From Heliomarina baculiformis (lineage in GTDB: Bacteria; Pseudomonadota; Alphaproteobacteria; Rhodobacterales; Rhodobacteraceae): DNA of 64,000 nucleotides. This document shows positions 52,904 through 62,300 of this stretch, piece by piece. The translations under genes and the position numbers were made by a program. The first letter of the stretch is position 1, and each line of letters begins with the position of its first letter. The notes below the pieces were generated by a model. The model saw only the letters and a program-made list of their open reading frames with translations. It ran no database searches and was not told the origin of the DNA. The stretch is from contig NZ_JAIMIC010000002.1 in the NCBI RefSeq assembly GCF_019966545.1, positions 1 to 64,000 on the forward strand, written 5' to 3'.

Positions 52904-53953
52904 CTAATCCTGTGGCTCTGCCGCAAAGGTTGTCCGCCATTGCTCGACAAACAACTGCCGACGGTGCCGGTCCATGGCCACCAGCAGTTTCGGGTCAATG
53001 GGAATGACCCGCCTTGCGCTGTCGGGCAGGGGCCGGGCGTCGCGGTCGATCCGTTGAAACAGGTTGACATCGGCAAGCATGGTCTGCCCCTGCGGTGACA
53101 GCAGGAATTCAAGCAGCAGTGCAGCCTCGCGTTTGTGCGCCGCCTGTTTCGGGATCATGAAAGTCCGCGACAGGAACAGCGTGTAATCCCGTGGAAGGAT
53201 CACGCCGACATCGCGGCGCGGCCGTGCGTCCACGTAGGACCCCAGCACGTTATACGCGATCAGGTATCGGCCTTCGGCTACCCCGTCGATGATTTCGGCG
53301 GAGCAGCAAGTGGCAACGGCCTGCAGGCGCGAAAAGCCTTCGAGGAGACTGCCGAAGGTTGTTGCCTCAAGGCTGTCCATAAAGGCAAACAGGAACCCGA
53401 GCCCCGAGGTCTCGACATCGTAGGTCGCGATCTTGCCGGTAAAGGCACTTTCGGGCTGGCGCATCAGGTCGAGCAAGGCGAAACGCGACACCGGCGCTTC
53501 GTCTTCCGGCACCAATGCCGTGTTGTAGATGATTACCGCCGGCTCCTGCGTGATACCCCATATCTCGTCGCGCCAGCGGCGTGAGACGGGCAACGCCTCG
53601 GTGGCGGCCGAGCGGTACGGATGGGCACAGGCGCGGTTCACAAGATCGACCATCTGGTGAACGCCTGACGAAAAAACGACATCCGCCGGTGCCGCACCAC
53701 GCTCACATGCGGCCAGGCTATCGTCGTAAAGCGCGTTCGACCCCCATTGCTCGTATTGCAGATGGATCGTCGGGGTCGCGGTGACGAACGCCTGCAACAG
53801 CGGGGCCAGTATCTCGATATCCGTGGTCGAACGCACCAGTAATTGCGTCGTCGGCACTCCCGTATCGCTTTTGAATTCTGCCACGGCCTCCTGCGCCATC
53901 GAGCCGGTTGCGCGCAGGATGACAAGCACGGCGGCGATGAGCCAGGGGCGCAT
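52904..53953 (-). CDS. ABC-type (Fe3+/AfuA-like) solute-binding protein in the tctDE operon
   Basis: 349 residues from ATG 53953. A signal peptide (MRPWLIAAVLVILRATGSMA) is followed by a periplasmic binding fold with LLQAFVTATPTIHLQYEQWG, ADVVFSSGVHQMVDLV, WGITQEPAVIIYNT and a GKIATYDVETSGLGFLFA segment, like ferric/2-aminoethylphosphonate binding proteins. No permease or ATPase is adjacent. The ATG overlaps the tctE stop by one base, so the gene is the third member of the regulatory operon. It may sense rather than transport, presenting ligand to TctE. Confidence 0.85.
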   Translation of the reverse strand: MRPWLIAAVLVILRATGSMAQEAVAEFKSDTGVPTTQLLVRSTTDIEILAPLLQAFVTATPTIHLQYEQWGSNALYDDSLAACERGAAPADVVFSSGVHQMVDLVNRACAHPYRSAATEALPVSRRWRDEIWGITQEPAVIIYNTALVPEDEAPVSRFALLDLMRQPESAFTGKIATYDVETSGLGFLFAFMDSLEATTFGSLLEGFSRLQAVATCCSAEIIDGVAEGRYLIAYNVLGSYVDARPRRDVGVILPRDYTLFLSRTFMIPKQAAHKREAALLLEFLLSPQGQTMLADVNLFQRIDRDARPLPDSARRVIPIDPKLLVAMDRHRRQLFVEQWRTTFAAEPQD

Positions 53954-55356
53954 CACGCCTGTTCCCCGGAGGTGTCCAAAGGCAGGGCTAGCGTCGCCCT
54001 GAATCCGCTTGCGCCGCGTTCCATGCGGAACGAGCCATTCAGCGCGCCTGCAACGGATTTGACAATCGACAGGCCCAGCCCGGCGCTGTTCCCGGATGAG
54101 GCAGCGGACCGTTCGAACCGCTGGCCGATCCGTGAAAGCACCTCTTCCGGTGGCCCTTCCCCGGCATCTCCCACCCAGATCACTGCGTCGCCGCCCTCGA
54201 TACCCACGCCCACCTGTATTGGTGCACGACCATGGCGCAACGCGTTCGCCAACATGTTCTTGACCGCCTCGCACAAAGAGATTTCGTCGCCCATGACCAT
54301 GACGGCCCGGTCGCCGATCACCAGTTCAACCTCGACACCCGGAGCCAGCACTTCATGGTCCTGCTCCTCGATCACCCGCAAGGCAATATCGCGCAGGTCC
54401 ATCGGCTCGGGCGGCGTATTGTCTGCCCGGTGGATCACCAATGCCCGCGACAGCATCTGGTCGAGCAGCTCGCCCAGCGACCGTGTTCTGCGCACCAGCC
54501 GTTCAAGCCTTTGAGGCTGCTGGTCAGGGGCGTCCTCCAGCGCCAGTTCCGTCTGCGCGCGGATCGCCGCAACGGGCGTCCGCAACTGGTGTGCCGTGTC
54601 CGAAATCAGGTTTTTCATCGCGCCGACCTGCCTGTCGAGCCGCTGCATGAACCGGTTCATCGCATGTGCGACAACGGCGACTTCGGCCGGACCATCGGCC
54701 GTCATCGGGGTCAAGTCATACGGATCGCGCGCGATAAGCTCTTCGGCCATCCGCTCCAGTGGACGCATGGCAGAGCGGATCACCAGATAGGCGCTCAGGA
54801 TCAACGCAATACCCCCAAGCCCGGTCACAAGCATCGCACCACGTGTCAGCTCATAGGCCATCGCCTGACGTGCCCTCAATGTCTGACCCACTGTCACGGC
54901 CACCGTCCCCGAGAAATCGCGTTCGGTAAACCGACGCAGCACGGTAACGAACCGCGCCTTTTCTCCCTGCATCGTATCGTCGAAATAAACCGGCGCCGCA
55001 CTCCGGGCATCCGCCGGTTCCGGTTGTCTCACCCTGTCATGCCCGGTGATCAGCGCGCCGTTTGGACCGTGCACCGCATAGCCAATCCTGTCATCTGTCG
55101 CGAGCGCCAGCAAACCAAATGCCGATACCGGGATATCGACCACGGGCGCGCCACTGCGGATATCCACGCTCTCGGCAATGTCCTGCGCCGCGCCCAGCAA
55201 GAGACGGTCATAGGCCTGTCGCGCCGCGTTTCTTCCATAGGCAAAGGCCGCGAGCGTGATCACGCAGCCGCCAATGGCGAGAAGCGACAGAACCCCGACC
55301 ATCACCCGCGACAAGAGTGAGGTCGTCACCGGAGCCACGCCGCTACGATCAACCAT
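53953..55356 (-). CDS. tctE: Sensor histidine kinase TctE
   Basis: 467 residues. A transmembrane helix at the N-terminus, a periplasmic sensor (2CSK-type, about 50-170), a second helix, HAMP, then HisKA (SDTAHQLRTPVAAIRAQ) and HATPase (N-box CEAVKNMLANALRHG, VGDAGEGPP, GLGLSIV). It resembles TctE kinases that control tricarboxylate uptake. ATG 55356 overlaps the tctD stop by 8 nt. Its target is most likely the divergent tctCBA operon. Confidence 0.92.
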   Translation of the reverse strand: MVDRSGVAPVTTSLLSRVMVGVLSLLAIGGCVITLAAFAYGRNAARQAYDRLLLGAAQDIAESVDIRSGAPVVDIPVSAFGLLALATDDRIGYAVHGPNGALITGHDRVRQPEPADARSAAPVYFDDTMQGEKARFVTVLRRFTERDFSGTVAVTVGQTLRARQAMAYELTRGAMLVTGLGGIALILSAYLVIRSAMRPLERMAEELIARDPYDLTPMTADGPAEVAVVAHAMNRFMQRLDRQVGAMKNLISDTAHQLRTPVAAIRAQTELALEDAPDQQPQRLERLVRRTRSLGELLDQMLSRALVIHRADNTPPEPMDLRDIALRVIEEQDHEVLAPGVEVELVIGDRAVMVMGDEISLCEAVKNMLANALRHGRAPIQVGVGIEGGDAVIWVGDAGEGPPEEVLSRIGQRFERSAASSGNSAGLGLSIVKSVAGALNGSFRMERGASGFRATLALPLDTSGEQA

Positions 55357-56020
55357 CGTGACAGATCCTGTAGCCAAGACCGCGCTGGGTTTCGATGCTC
55401 ACGCCTGATCCCGCCAGCTTCTTGCGCAGGCGCGCGATGTAAAGTTCGATCGCATTAAGCCCGACGTCGGCATCGTCAAAGGCGAACAAGCCGTCATACA
55501 GACGCTGCTTGCTCAGCACCTGCGTTCGGTTCCTCAGCAAAAGCCCCAGCAGCGTCGCCTCCCGCCGGGTCAGGACAAGCTGATTGCCCGCCAAACTGGC
55601 GGCGAGCGTCGCCGGATGGAAAGTCAGCGGCCCAAGCGTGACCGCTTCAGATTTCTGATCTGCCTCCCTCCGGACCAACGCCCGCAAGCGCGCCTCAAGC
55701 TCGCGTTGGTCGAAAGGTTTCACAAGGTAGTCGTCCGCACCAAGATCCAGCGCCGATACCCTGTCATCGACCGAAAACAGGGCCGTCAGCATCAGCACCG
55801 GCGTACGGTCGTTCCTCTGGCGTAGGTCCTGAAGCAGCTCGGTGCCGTTGCGGTCGGGCAGGTTTATGTCCAGCACGATCGCGTCATAGCTCTGTACCGC
55901 AAGGAAATCCTCGGCCGTGCCGCAGCTGTCAGCCAGATCGCAGGCCATCCCCGACTTGCCCAGCCGGATGGCGATGGCTTCGGCCATGTCGGTGGCATCC
56001 TCAACGATCAGGACACGCAA
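55349..56020 (-). CDS. tctD: Response regulator TctD (OmpR family)
   Basis: 223 residues. Receiver: LIVEDATDM, phospho-Asp in AIVLDINLPDRNG, Lys in DDYLVKPFD. OmpR winged HTH at the C-terminus (NAIELYIARLRKKLAGSG ... RGLGYRI). TTG at 56020 is chosen because it is preceded by GGGAGGAAA at good spacing and yields the usual start (LRVLIVEDA). A longer frame from 56098 would run through the direct repeats at 56066-56085. Confidence 0.92.
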   Translation of the reverse strand: MRVLIVEDATDMAEAIAIRLGKSGMACDLADSCGTAEDFLAVQSYDAIVLDINLPDRNGTELLQDLRQRNDRTPVLMLTALFSVDDRVSALDLGADDYLVKPFDQRELEARLRALVRREADQKSEAVTLGPLTFHPATLAASLAGNQLVLTRREATLLGLLLRNRTQVLSKQRLYDGLFAFDDADVGLNAIELYIARLRKKLAGSGVSIETQRGLGYRICHDG

Positions 56021-56065
56021 TTTGGGTTTCCTCCCGCTTGGCCAAACCGCCTGACCGTCACTGAA

Positions 56066-56085
56066 TGACAGCTTGGTGACAGCTT
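56066..56085. promoter_or_regulatory. Direct repeat, candidate TctD binding box
   Basis: TGACAGCTT occurs at 56066-56074 and 56077-56085, an 11-nt period as expected for an OmpR-family dimer on one DNA face. It lies between the divergent tctD and tctC genes. Confidence 0.6.
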
Positions 56086-56202
56086 TGCCCTGTAACAAGC
56101 AGTCATAGCCACTCGCGAGGAGACTGCAAAGCGCAGTGCGGTGGCACCCGGCCCCGGGCGGCCAGAAAGCCCGGACACAAAATACTCTGGAGGAGTTATC
56201 AC

Positions 56203-57192
56203 ATGATCTTCAACGCAACTCGCGTAACCCTCGCGGCGGCGATCCTTGGCCTGTCCGCCATGGCTGCCCCGGCACAGGATTTCACCCCCGAAAACCCCGA
56301 ATGCATTGCTCCGGCCAACCCGGGCGGCGGCTGGGACTTTACCTGCCGGCAGGTCGGCAAATCGCTTCAGGATCTGGGCCTGATCGACAAGACCATGCAG
56401 GTCGTCAACCTCGCCGGTGGTGGTGGCGGTGTGGCCTTTGCCGAGGTCGTGAACAAGCGCGGCGATGACAATGACCTGATCGTTGCAGCATCGTCCGCTA
56501 CCGCCACCCGTCTGGCGCAGGGTGCCTATCCCGGCAACACCACCGATCAGGTACGCTGGCTTGCCTCTATCGGCGCCGATTACGGTGTCATCGCGGTGGC
56601 CGCAGATAGCGAAGTCGATACGCTGCCCGCGCTTCTTGACATGATCAAAGCCGACCCCACTTCTGTTTCCGTGGCCGGTGGCTCCGCCGTGGGTGGCTGG
56701 GATCACCTTAAGGTTCTGATCGCCGCCAACGCCTATGGCATCGAGGACGTTCGCAAAGTCAAATACATCGCCTTCGACGGTGGTGGCGAGGCGGTTACGC
56801 AGCTGCTCGCCGGTTCGGTACAGGCCTTCACCGGTGACCTTTCCGAAGCCAAGGGCTTTGTCGACAGCGGCGACATCAAGGTGATCGCGGTGCTCGCGCC
56901 CGAACGTCTGGATGGTGAATTCGCCGATTTCCCGACCGCGCGCGAACAGGGCGTCGATGCGCTGGGCGCTAACTGGCGCGGCTTCTACGCGCCTGGCGGC
57001 ATGTCGGACGCGGCCTATGACGCATGGGTGTCGAAAATCGGCGATCTCTACGCCTCCGACGAATGGAAGGCGGTCATGGAAGCCAACGGCCTTGCCCCGC
57101 TCGACCTTCAAGGCGCCGACTTCCAGGCTTTCGTGATGGATTCAGTCGAGCAGATCCAGCAGATCTCGCGTGAGATCGGCATCATCAAGTAA
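56203..57192 (+). CDS. tctC: Tripartite tricarboxylate transporter binding protein TctC
   Basis: 329 residues. Sec signal (about 1-24), then the TctC/Bug fold: ECIAPANPGGGWDFTCR, VNLAGGGGGVAFAEV, SVAGGSAVGGWDHLK, FTGDLSEAKGFVD. It binds a carboxylate, citrate-like solute in the periplasm. GGAGGAG lies before ATG 56203. First gene of tctCBA. Confidence 0.93.
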   Translation: MIFNATRVTLAAAILGLSAMAAPAQDFTPENPECIAPANPGGGWDFTCRQVGKSLQDLGLIDKTMQVVNLAGGGGGVAFAEVVNKRGDDNDLIVAASSATATRLAQGAYPGNTTDQVRWLASIGADYGVIAVAADSEVDTLPALLDMIKADPTSVSVAGGSAVGGWDHLKVLIAANAYGIEDVRKVKYIAFDGGGEAVTQLLAGSVQAFTGDLSEAKGFVDSGDIKVIAVLAPERLDGEFADFPTAREQGVDALGANWRGFYAPGGMSDAAYDAWVSKIGDLYASDEWKAVMEANGLAPLDLQGADFQAFVMDSVEQIQQISREIGIIK

Positions 57193-57286
57193 TCGGCTGC
57201 CTCCTCCCTCGGCCGATACCCCCGGGAGGCGTCCTCGTTCGTCAGGGCGTCTCCCGCTTTCTTCCCCGCCATTACAGGAGATTACG

Positions 57287-57718
57287 ATGAGTGATCGCAT
57301 CTTCGGCATCTTCGGGCTGCTGCTTGCCATCGGCTTTGCCTTTGCCGCCCTCGCCATCGAGGAAAGCTTCCTTTCGGACGCTGTCGGCCCCAAGGCCTTT
57401 CCGCTTATCATCGCTGCCGTCCTCGGGCTGAGTTCCATCGTCATCGCACTTCGCCCCGACGCCGCACCCGAATGGCCGACGCTCGCCCGATTGGCAGAAA
57501 TCGCCGCCGCGGTGGTTGTGATGATCCTCTACGCGGAACTGCTCCCCGAGATCGGTTTCGTCATCGCGACTTTCTTTGCCGCCGCTTACCTGACGTGGCG
57601 GTTGGGCTCGGACCTGCTGGCCTCGCTCGCCACCGGTCTCGGCACCTCGCTCGGCATCTATGTCATCTTCCACCTCGTGCTCGGGCTGTCTCTCGCTCGC
57701 GGCCCGCTCGGCTTTTAG
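57287..57718 (+). CDS. tctB: Tripartite tricarboxylate transporter small subunit TctB
   Basis: 143 residues with four hydrophobic helices (GIFGLLLAIGFAFAALAI, FPLIIAAVLGLSSIVIAL, and two more) as in TctB. ACAGGAG precedes ATG 57287. tctA follows after 9 nt. Confidence 0.92.
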   Translation: MSDRIFGIFGLLLAIGFAFAALAIEESFLSDAVGPKAFPLIIAAVLGLSSIVIALRPDAAPEWPTLARLAEIAAAVVVMILYAELLPEIGFVIATFFAAAYLTWRLGSDLLASLATGLGTSLGIYVIFHLVLGLSLARGPLGF

Positions 57719-57727
57719 GGGCGCATC

Positions 57728-59266
57728 ATGGAAACCTTATCTTCTCTGGCTGACGGTTTTGCCATCGCGCTGACGTGGCAGAACCTCCTGCTGGCCCTGC
57801 TCGGCTGCTTTCTTGGCACGATCATGGGTGCGCTGCCGGGTCTTGGCCCGTCGAACGGCGTTGCCATCCTGATCCCGCTCGCCTTTACCCTCGGTCTGGG
57901 GGCCACGCCGTCTCTGATCTTGCTCACCTCAGTCTACTATGGTGCCATGTACGGTGGCCGGATCTCGTCAATCCTGCTCAACATTCCCGGCGATGAACCG
58001 GCGATGATGACTTGTCTCGACGGCTATCCGATGGCGAAAAACGGCATGGCCGGACAGGCGCTTTCGCTCTCCGGTATCGCTTCCTTCGTCGGTGCGTTCT
58101 TTGCCACATGGGGCCTGATCTTCCTCGCGCCGCAGCTCGTGAAAATCGCACTGCTCTTCGGGCCGGCGGAATATTTCGCGCTCTTCGCGCTGGCCTTCAT
58201 GACGCTTGGCGGGGTTTCCTCGACCAATCAGGCAAAATCGGCTTTTGCCGCCGCGCTGGGCCTTGGCCTCGCGATGATCGGCGTCGATACGCAGACTGGC
58301 GTGCCGCGCTTTACCTTTGGCGAAGTCCACCTCTATGACGGTCTTGATTTCCTTGTCGCCATCGTCGGGCTCTTCGCGCTCTCCGAGGTCTTCATCTTTC
58401 TCGAAAATCGCCATGGAGAAGCAGACGGGACAAAGCCAAACCTGAAAATTGGTCGCCTGACACCGCCGCTTTCGATGCTCAAGCAGACGACTCCCACCAT
58501 GGCGCGTTCCACCGTGTTGGGCTTTATCGCCGGGGTGCTGCCGGGGGCAGGGGCCTCGCTCGGCTCCTTCATCTCTTACTCCTTCGAGAAACGTCTGGTC
58601 GACAAGGACAAGACTTTTGGCAAGGGCGATCCGCGTGGCGTTGCCGCCCCCGAGGCCGGGAATAACGCGGCCGCCGGTGGTGCGCTCGTTCCGATGCTGG
58701 CGCTGGGTGTACCGGGGTCGGGAACAACTGCCGTGCTGCTTGCCGTGCTGTTGTCACTCAACATCACGCCCGGTCCGCTGCTGTTCTCACAAAACCCGGA
58801 TGTGGTTTGGGGGCTGATCGCCGCGCTCTTCATCGCGAACTTCATGCTGCTGGCGATGAACATCCCGATGGTAGGCCTGTTCACCCGCCTCCTCATGGTG
58901 CCGCCGCGCATCCTGATGCCCATCGTCGCCATGGTTAGCTTTGTCGGAATCTACGGCATCTCCGGGTCGTCCTTTGACCTGCTGGTCATGATCGGCTTCG
59001 GCGTCATGGGCTGGGTGCTACGCAAGCTCGACGTGCCGCTGGTGCCGATCATCCTCGGGACGCTGCTCGGCAACTCGATGGAGAACAATCTGCGCCGCGC
59101 CATCACCATCGACAATGGCAACTGGTTCACCCTGATCGACAGCCCGCTTTCTATCACGCTCTGGGCCATCGCGATCATCGGCTTCCTCCTGCCGGTCTTC
59201 CTTGGCCGCAAGGTCAAGTCGCGGATGCACGAACGCGGCGACGAGGAAGGCTCGATCACCGACTGA
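57728..59266 (+). CDS. tctA: Tripartite tricarboxylate transporter large subunit TctA
   Basis: 512 residues, about 11-12 helices. Family motifs LGTIMGALPGLGPSNGVAI, YYGAMYGGRISSILLNIPG, FIAGVLPGAGASLGSFISY and LVPMLALGVPGSGTTAVLL. It forms the sodium/proton-driven channel with TctB. Ends at a bidirectional terminator (59286-59321). Confidence 0.94.
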   Translation: METLSSLADGFAIALTWQNLLLALLGCFLGTIMGALPGLGPSNGVAILIPLAFTLGLGATPSLILLTSVYYGAMYGGRISSILLNIPGDEPAMMTCLDGYPMAKNGMAGQALSLSGIASFVGAFFATWGLIFLAPQLVKIALLFGPAEYFALFALAFMTLGGVSSTNQAKSAFAAALGLGLAMIGVDTQTGVPRFTFGEVHLYDGLDFLVAIVGLFALSEVFIFLENRHGEADGTKPNLKIGRLTPPLSMLKQTTPTMARSTVLGFIAGVLPGAGASLGSFISYSFEKRLVDKDKTFGKGDPRGVAAPEAGNNAAAGGALVPMLALGVPGSGTTAVLLAVLLSLNITPGPLLFSQNPDVVWGLIAALFIANFMLLAMNIPMVGLFTRLLMVPPRILMPIVAMVSFVGIYGISGSSFDLLVMIGFGVMGWVLRKLDVPLVPIILGTLLGNSMENNLRRAITIDNGNWFTLIDSPLSITLWAIAIIGFLLPVFLGRKVKSRMHERGDEEGSITD

Positions 59267-59285
59267 ATGACCACTCACGAGAACG

Positions 59286-59321
59286 AAAAAGGCCACGTCC
59301 AATTCAGGACGTGGCCTTTTT
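59286..59321. terminator. Bidirectional rho-independent terminator
   Basis: AAAAAGGCCACGTCC and GGACGTGGCCTTTTT form a perfect 15-bp stem with a 6-nt loop; T runs exist on both strands. It separates the convergent tctA and dctM genes. Confidence 0.93.
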
Positions 59322-59339
59322 CATATTATTGGCCCGGGC

Positions 59340-60662
59340 TTACTGCACCCGGTTCGCCGTCTGCTCGGGCAGCCATGTCACCAGATCCGGGAAGGCGATG
59401 AACAGGATCAGGATCACCACCTGGATCAGGAAGAACGGGATGACACCGCGATAGACCTGACCGATGCCGATATGATCCGGCAGCACCCCCTTGAGATAAA
59501 ACAGCGTATAGCCGAAGGGCGGCGTGATATACGCCATCTGCGCCGTGATCATGAACAGCACGCCAAACCAGAGCGGGTCGAAATCAAGCGTCTGGATGAT
59601 CGGCACAAAGACCGGCACGCAAAGCAGGATGATCCCGATCTCGTCCAGAAACAGGCCCAGGAAGATCAGCACCAGCAGCATTGCGAACAGCACGACATAA
59701 CGGGATGCTTCCAGCCCTTCGACAAAGTTCAGAACGCTATCCGCGCCGCCTGTCGCCACGAAAACCGAGATGAACGCCTTGGCACCCAACGTGATCCATA
59801 GGATCATCGCCGTCACCCGCAGGGTATCGGTGGCCGCCGCATTCAAGTTCGCAAAACGCAGCCGCCCGGCGACAATCGCCGACAGTAATGCGCCTAGCAC
59901 GCCAACGGCGGCCGCCTCGGTCGGGGTTGCAATACCCGCATAGATCGACCCGAGAACCGACAGGATCACCAGCGCGGGCAGGACAAGGCTGCGCAGCGAT
60001 GCCAGCTTTTCACCCATGGTGAAGGTCGCGGTGTCCGGATGGGCCGGGGCAAGATCCGGGTTCAGCTTTACCCGCGTCCAGATGTAGATGCAGTATGAGG
60101 CCGCAAGGATCAGGCCCGGAACGATCCCGGCAATGAACATCTGACCGATCGAGATCTGCGCCGTGATCGCATAGACGATGGTCACGACAGACGGCGGGAT
60201 CAGGATGCCCAGCGTGCCGCCCGCGCAGATCGACCCAAGGGCCAGCGGCGGGTTATACCCCCGTGACAGCATCGAGGGCAGGGCAAGGATGCCCATCGCC
60301 GCAACGGCCGCGCCGACAACGCCAGTCATCGCCGCCATGATGGTGCAGATCACCACCGTGCCAATGGCCAGCCCGCCGGACAATCCGCCAAACCATTTCT
60401 CCATCGCGTTATAAAGATCGTCGATGATCTGCGATTTCTGAAGGATCGCGGCCATCAACACGTAAAGCGGGATCGCCATCAGGGATTCCGAGGTCATCGT
60501 CTCGAAGGTGTTGAGAACCGCCACGATCAGCGCGCTTGGCCCCCAGAGCGTCGCCGTCGCCAGAAACGCGATGGCGCCGAGCACAAAGGCCAGCCCGGCA
60601 CCGCTCAGCATCAAGACCATAAGGGATGCGAACATCCCGACCAGAACGAATGTACTTTCCAT
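59340..60662 (-). CDS. dctM: TRAP transporter large permease (DctM)
   Basis: 440 residues, about 12 helices, with typical DctM text: MAIPLYVLMAAILQKSQIID, GTLGILIPPSVVTIVYA, LFLDEIGIILLCVPVFVPI, TAQMAYITPPFGYTLFYLKG. ATG 60662 overlaps the dctQ stop. Last gene of the HMG-CoA reductase operon. Confidence 0.93.
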   Translation of the reverse strand: MESTFVLVGMFASLMVLMLSGAGLAFVLGAIAFLATATLWGPSALIVAVLNTFETMTSESLMAIPLYVLMAAILQKSQIIDDLYNAMEKWFGGLSGGLAIGTVVICTIMAAMTGVVGAAVAAMGILALPSMLSRGYNPPLALGSICAGGTLGILIPPSVVTIVYAITAQISIGQMFIAGIVPGLILAASYCIYIWTRVKLNPDLAPAHPDTATFTMGEKLASLRSLVLPALVILSVLGSIYAGIATPTEAAAVGVLGALLSAIVAGRLRFANLNAAATDTLRVTAMILWITLGAKAFISVFVATGGADSVLNFVEGLEASRYVVLFAMLLVLIFLGLFLDEIGIILLCVPVFVPIIQTLDFDPLWFGVLFMITAQMAYITPPFGYTLFYLKGVLPDHIGIGQVYRGVIPFFLIQVVILILFIAFPDLVTWLPEQTANRVQ

Positions 60663-61150
60663 CAGGCCGTCCGCCCCCGCATCGCAAAGACAACTTCGGA
60701 CAGGGCCTGAAGGATCAACAGCACAGCGGCCAGCGGCAGCACCATTTTCGCGGGCCAGACCACCGGGTTCCACGCGGAATAGCTCGTCTCGCCGTATTGA
60801 TAGGCCTGCATCGCCAGCGGCGCGCTATAGCGCAGCAGGATCGCCCCGAAAAGCAATGCCAGCAGGGCCGCGACAATGGCGAGAACGGTCTTCAGCCAGC
60901 CCTCTGCCTTGGACGAAACAATGTCGACGGCCACATGCCCGCCAAGATGCAAAAGGTAAGGTCCGCCCAACAGGAAAAACGGCCCGAACAGCAGCGTCGC
61001 CAGTTCCGGTCCCCAGCTTGTCGGATTGTGCAGGGAATAGCGCGAGATCACCTCGTAAAGCATCAGCCCGGCGATGACATAGACCAGCCACTTGGTGGCT
61101 TCGAACGTCCAGCGGTTCAAAGTGGTAATCGCTTCCGCGACACGAAACAT
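60662..61150 (-). CDS. dctQ: TRAP transporter small permease (DctQ)
   Basis: 162 residues with four helices (YVIAGLMLYEVISRY, TLLFGPFFLLGGPYLL, TVLAIVAALLALLFGAILL, LPLAAVLLILQALSEVVF). It pairs with DctM and receives solute from DctP. The start lies just after the hairpin that follows dctP. Confidence 0.92.
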   Translation of the reverse strand: MFRVAEAITTLNRWTFEATKWLVYVIAGLMLYEVISRYSLHNPTSWGPELATLLFGPFFLLGGPYLLHLGGHVAVDIVSSKAEGWLKTVLAIVAALLALLFGAILLRYSAPLAMQAYQYGETSYSAWNPVVWPAKMVLPLAAVLLILQALSEVVFAMRGRTA

Positions 61151-61172
61151 GTGCCTTCCTCCCCAAGATAAA

Positions 61173-61203
61173 CCGGCCGCGCAGCATTCCTGCCGCGCGG
61201 CCG
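61173..61203 (-). terminator. Intercistronic hairpin dctP/dctQ
   Basis: On the minus strand CGGCCGCGCGGCAG pairs with CTGCGCGGCC (one bulge), 20 nt beyond the dctP stop. Very GC rich and stable, no T tract. Likely a 3'-end stabiliser for dctP. Confidence 0.6.
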
Positions 61204-61222
61204 TATTGCATTGACGATGGCC

Positions 61223-62263
61223 TTACAGCAAACGCATTTCCTGCATCAGCTGCTTCTGGCTTTCCATCATTTCGGTTGCCAGTTCATCGCCCTTGGTCGC
61301 CTTGGCCCAGGACTCGACGGCCTTCTTGCGCGACTCGATCACATCGTCCGCATCCAGCGTGATGACTTCGACACCGGCTTCCTCGTATTTCGAGAGGTAC
61401 TCGGCATTGTCCACGATGATATTCTGACGCAGCGCACCCGAAACTTCACGGGCAGCCACGGCCAGCGCCGCGCGCTGCTGATCGTCAAGCTGACCATAGG
61501 CGGCGGTATTCGCCACGTAGCACGTTGCGGTCGACGGCTGGTGGACCCCCGGCAGTATCAGATACTTGGCAACTTCGTGCAGGCCCTCTTCGTAATTGGC
61601 CTTGATGTCGCCACGGTCCGCGAAATCGATCAGCCCCTTGTCGAGCGCCGAATAGACTTCGGAGGTTGGCAGCGGCGAAACGGCCACGCCAAAATCCGCC
61701 ATCACGGCCGAGGCCAGCCCGACGAAACGACCCTTGAGCCCGTCCATATCGGCGATCTTGCGGATTTCCACCTTGGAGTGGATCGGCTCTTCGCCGTAGA
61801 CGGTCGGCGCGACATAGGTGAGACCCGCCGGTGCATAGGACCGCGCCGCCATGTCCAGGCCGCCGCGTTCGTAGAACCAAGCCTCGTACTGGTCCGCCTC
61901 GGGGAACCCGAAGGGCACGGTCGAGGAGAAACCATGCGCCGGGATCTTGCCCGCCGTATAGCCGTCAAAGGTCTTCATTAGCTGAAACGCCCCACCGCGC
62001 ACGGCGTCGAACGCCTGTGCCGAAGGCACGATCTGACCGCCCGCGAAGGGCGTGATGTCAAGGCTTCCGCCGGTCAGCTCACGTACACGGTCGCAGAACT
62101 TTTCCTCGTAGAGCATCGGCGTTGTGCCGCCGCCCCAGAGCGCCTGCATCCGCCATTGGATCGTGCCCTGCGCGCGGACGCTGGATGCGGCCACCACGGC
62201 CGGGGCGGCAAGCCCTGCTGCACCTGCTGCGCGAATGAAATGTCTTCTGGTCGATTTGGTCAT
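61223..62263 (-). CDS. dctP: TRAP transporter solute-binding protein (DctP), Tat-exported
   Basis: 346 residues. A twin-arginine signal (STRRHFIRAAGAAGLAAP) is followed by a DctP/TakP fold: IQWRMQALWGGGTTPMLYEE, LDITPFAGGQIVPSAQAFDA, VSPLPTSEVYSALDKGLIDF. The TakP-like subgroup binds keto/hydroxy acids. Placement after HMG-CoA reductase suggests mevalonate as ligand (inference). ATG 62263 is at the signal peptide. Confidence 0.9.
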   Translation of the reverse strand: MTKSTRRHFIRAAGAAGLAAPAVVAASSVRAQGTIQWRMQALWGGGTTPMLYEEKFCDRVRELTGGSLDITPFAGGQIVPSAQAFDAVRGGAFQLMKTFDGYTAGKIPAHGFSSTVPFGFPEADQYEAWFYERGGLDMAARSYAPAGLTYVAPTVYGEEPIHSKVEIRKIADMDGLKGRFVGLASAVMADFGVAVSPLPTSEVYSALDKGLIDFADRGDIKANYEEGLHEVAKYLILPGVHQPSTATCYVANTAAYGQLDDQQRAALAVAAREVSGALRQNIIVDNAEYLSKYEEAGVEVITLDADDVIESRKKAVESWAKATKGDELATEMMESQKQLMQEMRLL

Positions 62264-62300
62264 ATGGATACTCCTCCCTTTCTTCAAATTCATCTGGCGG

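Noticed and set aside
59286-59321. Long perfect inverted repeat as an IS end
   Set aside because: It has the stem, loop and T runs of a bidirectional terminator between convergent genes; no transposase or target duplication.
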